Part shown: piece after piece, positions 62,112-64,000 of the stretch | Layout of the letters: each line of letters starts with the position of its first letter | How positions within the stretch are numbered: the first letter of the stretch is position 1 | From: JAADHX01 sp964569385 | GTDB lineage: Bacteria; Actinomycetota; Acidimicrobiia; Acidimicrobiales; Poriferisodalaceae | Assembly (NCBI GenBank): GCA_964569385.1 | Contig: CAZMUM010000004.1 | Location: 77,934-141,933 of the forward strand | Direction of reading: 5' to 3' | DNA: 64,000 bases | Translations under genes and position numbers: made by a program | Notes under the pieces: model-generated | Databases searched by the model: none | What the model was told of the DNA's origin: nothing | Seen by the model: only the letters and a program-made list of their open reading frames with translations

Positions 62112-62226
62112 GGGAGGTTGGTGTTTGTCCACATCGTCAGTGTGACAGTCCAGTCGAACCTGTCCCGCGCCTTCCACCATGCGGTAGTTGTTGATCTTGA
62201 CTTCCATGATCCGGTAGGATTGGACG

Positions 62227-62946
62227 ATGGCGGTGCAGAGTGTCGATCGAGCCCTATCGCTACTTGAAGCCGTTGCCGACGAACCATGTGGCCTGGCCGA
62301 TATTGCCGATCGGGTGGATCTGCCGCTGAGTACCACATCGAGGTTGCTCAAGACCCTCGAAGACCGCCGAGCCGTGGTTCGCGACGGCAGTGGTCGGTAT
62401 TCGATCGGCTCGTTTGTCACCGGGCTGTCGGACGGCGCTCAGCTCACCTCCAACATTCAAGATGCGGCCCACGACCAACTGGCGTGGCTAGCCGCCGCGG
62501 TCGACGAAGCCGCGTGTCTGTCAATTCCTCTCGGAAGTGAGATGTTGACCCTCGCTCAAGTCGATGTTCCCAGGCCGGTTCAAGCCCAAGACTGGACCGG
62601 CCATCGTTGGTCTATCACCGCGGGCGGTTCCGGTGCCGTTTTGATGGCGACTTGGCCCGAGAGTCGGATAGGACCGCTGCTGGCCTCGGCCTCTCCTAAG
62701 GAGCAGCGAACCGTACGCGGTGCAATCACCAAGGCCGCCAAGAGCGGTGTGTGCTGGAGCCGTGGTTCATACGTTGCTGACCTGTCGAGTGTGGCGGCTC
62801 CGGTTGTGGACCGCGACGGCAAGGGTGTCGCATGTGTCATCGCGTATGGTCCGTCATATCGATTTCCGGCCAAGAATCAGATGCGCCGTATCGAACAAGC
62901 AGTCATCGAGGCGGCTCGAGTCGTTTCTGAGAAGTTGGAGGCGTAA
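62227..62946 (+). CDS. IclR family regulator
   Basis: The 239-residue protein has the winged helix-turn-helix (AVQSVDRALSLLEAVADEPCGLADIADRVDLPLSTTSRLLKTL, in parts) and an IclR effector-binding domain. It lies 5 bases from the MttB-like gene, so the two are in one transcript; it probably senses a substrate of that enzyme. Confidence 0.93.
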   Translation: MAVQSVDRALSLLEAVADEPCGLADIADRVDLPLSTTSRLLKTLEDRRAVVRDGSGRYSIGSFVTGLSDGAQLTSNIQDAAHDQLAWLAAAVDEAACLSIPLGSEMLTLAQVDVPRPVQAQDWTGHRWSITAGGSGAVLMATWPESRIGPLLASASPKEQRTVRGAITKAAKSGVCWSRGSYVADLSSVAAPVVDRDGKGVACVIAYGPSYRFPAKNQMRRIEQAVIEAARVVSEKLEA

Positions 62947-62951
62947 CGATA

Positions 62952-64000
62952 ATGGTGAGACGTGGGCGAGCCCGATCTACAGCAACCGAGCCCAAAATCA
63001 GACAACTACCTTGGCGACAGGTCGAGAACCCCCACGGCCCGCTGCCCATTCTCGATGAAGAAGGGGTCGAGACAATCCACAACGCGTCTATCCGCGTGCT
63101 CGAAGAGCTTGGAATCGAACTCTGGAGCGAAGCTGCCCGCGAACTTTTCCGCGACGCCGGGGCCATCGTCGAAGGCGAAGTCGTTCGTGTCGGCCGCGAC
63201 GTCATCGAGGCCGCGTTGGCAACCGCACCATCGGAGTTCCACCTGACTTCGCGCAATCCGGCCAAGTCGTTGCACATTGGTGGCAACCGGCTGGCTTTCG
63301 GACTGGTTGCCGGCCCGCCTGCGGTACACGACGAGATCAATGGTCGACGAGCTTCGAACATGGTCGACTACGAGAACTTCATCCGGCTCGCCCATTACTT
63401 CAACGCAATTCACATCATCGGCAACCAGGTTGCTGCGCCAATGGAACTTCCGGCTAACAACCGTCACCTCGACACCTACAACGCAAACCTCTCGTTGTCG
63501 GATCTGAGCTTTCATTGCACCGCGATTGGGCGCGGTCGGGCCATGGACGGAATCGAGATGATGGCCATCAGCCGTGGGATCACGGTCGACGAGATGGCCG
63601 AGTCTCCCGGTGTCACCACCATCATCAACGTGAACTCGCCCCGGCGATTCGACGAAGAAATGGCCAACGGCCTAATGACGATGTCGCAGCACGGGCAAGC
63701 TGTTTCGGTCACGCCATTCACCCTCATGGGAGCAATGACGCCGGTCACTCTCGGCGCTGCTCTTACTCAGCAAAATGCCGAAGCGTTGTTCGGGATAGCA
63801 CTGACTCAGCTGGTTAGGCCTGGTGCTCCCGTTTTTTATGGTGCGTTCACCTCCAATGTCGACATGCGTTCGGGCGCGCCGGCCTTCGGCACTCCCGAAC
63901 ACACCAAGGCCAACGTCGTTTCTGGCCAGCTAGCCAGGCGCTACCAGTTGCCGTATCGGGCCTCGAACTCGAGTGCATCCAATGTGGTCGATGCCCAAGC
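62952..64000 (+). CDS. MttB-family (trimethylamine methyltransferase-like) protein, cut by the window edge
   Basis: The visible 349 residues (start MVRRGRARSTATEPKI) have the MttB fold: LPILDEEGVETIHNASIRVLEELGIEL and PFTLMGAMTPVTLGAALTQQNAEALFGI. In the visible part no in-frame TAG occurs; the pyrrolysine position of archaeal MttB would lie at about residue 330 or later, so this cannot be excluded at the edge. Bacterial members without pyrrolysine use glycine betaine, proline betaine or carnitine. The 3' end lies outside the window. Confidence 0.85.
   Translation, partial: MVRRGRARSTATEPKIRQLPWRQVENPHGPLPILDEEGVETIHNASIRVLEELGIELWSEAARELFRDAGAIVEGEVVRVGRDVIEAALATAPSEFHLTSRNPAKSLHIGGNRLAFGLVAGPPAVHDEINGRRASNMVDYENFIRLAHYFNAIHIIGNQVAAPMELPANNRHLDTYNANLSLSDLSFHCTAIGRGRAMDGIEMMAISRGITVDEMAESPGVTTIINVNSPRRFDEEMANGLMTMSQHGQAVSVTPFTLMGAMTPVTLGAALTQQNAEALFGIALTQLVRPGAPVFYGAFTSNVDMRSGAPAFGTPEHTKANVVSGQLARRYQLPYRASNSSASNVVDAQ

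Noticed and set aside
62125..62133. Single TTGTCCACA DnaA box
   Set aside because: Isolated in the methyltransferase start region, far from replication genes; one such 9-mer is expected by chance at this genome size.

Overview
The window looks like the origin-proximal part of an actinobacterial chromosome, most probably a motile member of the Acidimicrobiia. Three things support this. The gene order around dnaA closely follows that of mycobacteria (rpmH-rnpA-yidD-yidC-khpB-rsmG-parA-parB on one side; dnaN-recF-DciA-like-gyrB-gyrA-DUF3566-tRNA-Ile on the other). Actinobacterial marker genes are present (CarD, CwlM, SigM, DUF6049, DUF5318, two putative mycothiol-dependent DinB/MDMPI-fold proteins). 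And a flagellar locus is present, which mycobacteria lack. The lineage call is inference; a marker-gene tree would settle it.

Layout. 1-12,112 (minus strand): lgt followed by a flagellar run flgB-flgC-fliE-fliI-fliJ-transglycosylase-fliK-flgD-flgE-flbD-motA-motB-fliL-fliM-fliN, with fliN cut by the window edge. fliF, fliG and fliH are not where they are usually found, between fliE and fliI. A 305-bp array of seven short palindromes sits between flgE and flbD. 12,175-17,628: a P-type ATPase, an MDMPI-like protein, a sigma-28 factor with its own sigma-28-like promoter, an NAD-binding oxidoreductase and tRNA-Ile. 17,686-28,496: replication core (gyrA, gyrB, recF, dnaN, oriC, dnaA). 28,497-33,993: ribosomal protein L34, RNase P protein, membrane insertion, KhpB, RsmG and ParAB with a parS-like site. 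34,090-44,003 (minus): a long cell-envelope operon (GNAT, DUF6049, MurJ, DegV, pseudokinase, SigM, anti-sigma, small membrane protein, thioredoxin, CwlM-like). 44,128-52,779: CarD, CCA-adding enzyme, DUF5318, a class A penicillin-binding protein, DUF192 lipoprotein, and rpsF-ssb-rpsR-rplI-dnaB.

52,801-64,000 is accessory. It holds a TetR-controlled P450 / 2-oxoglutarate oxygenase / EamA exporter set, a second MDMPI-like gene, a TetR-quinone oxidoreductase pair, a SARP-like regulator with a pair of tiny DUF1059 proteins, a methyltransferase, and an IclR regulator next to an MttB-family methyltransferase cut by the right edge. A short decayed copy of the SARP gene's 3' end lies about 1.8 kb from the intact gene.

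The least explained items are the palindrome array, the P450/oxygenase/exporter operon, the SARP remnant, the glycine-substituted quinolone pocket of GyrA, the long RGD-repeat tail on ribosomal protein S18, and the CwlM-like gene with no ordinary start codon and a lost zinc ligand.
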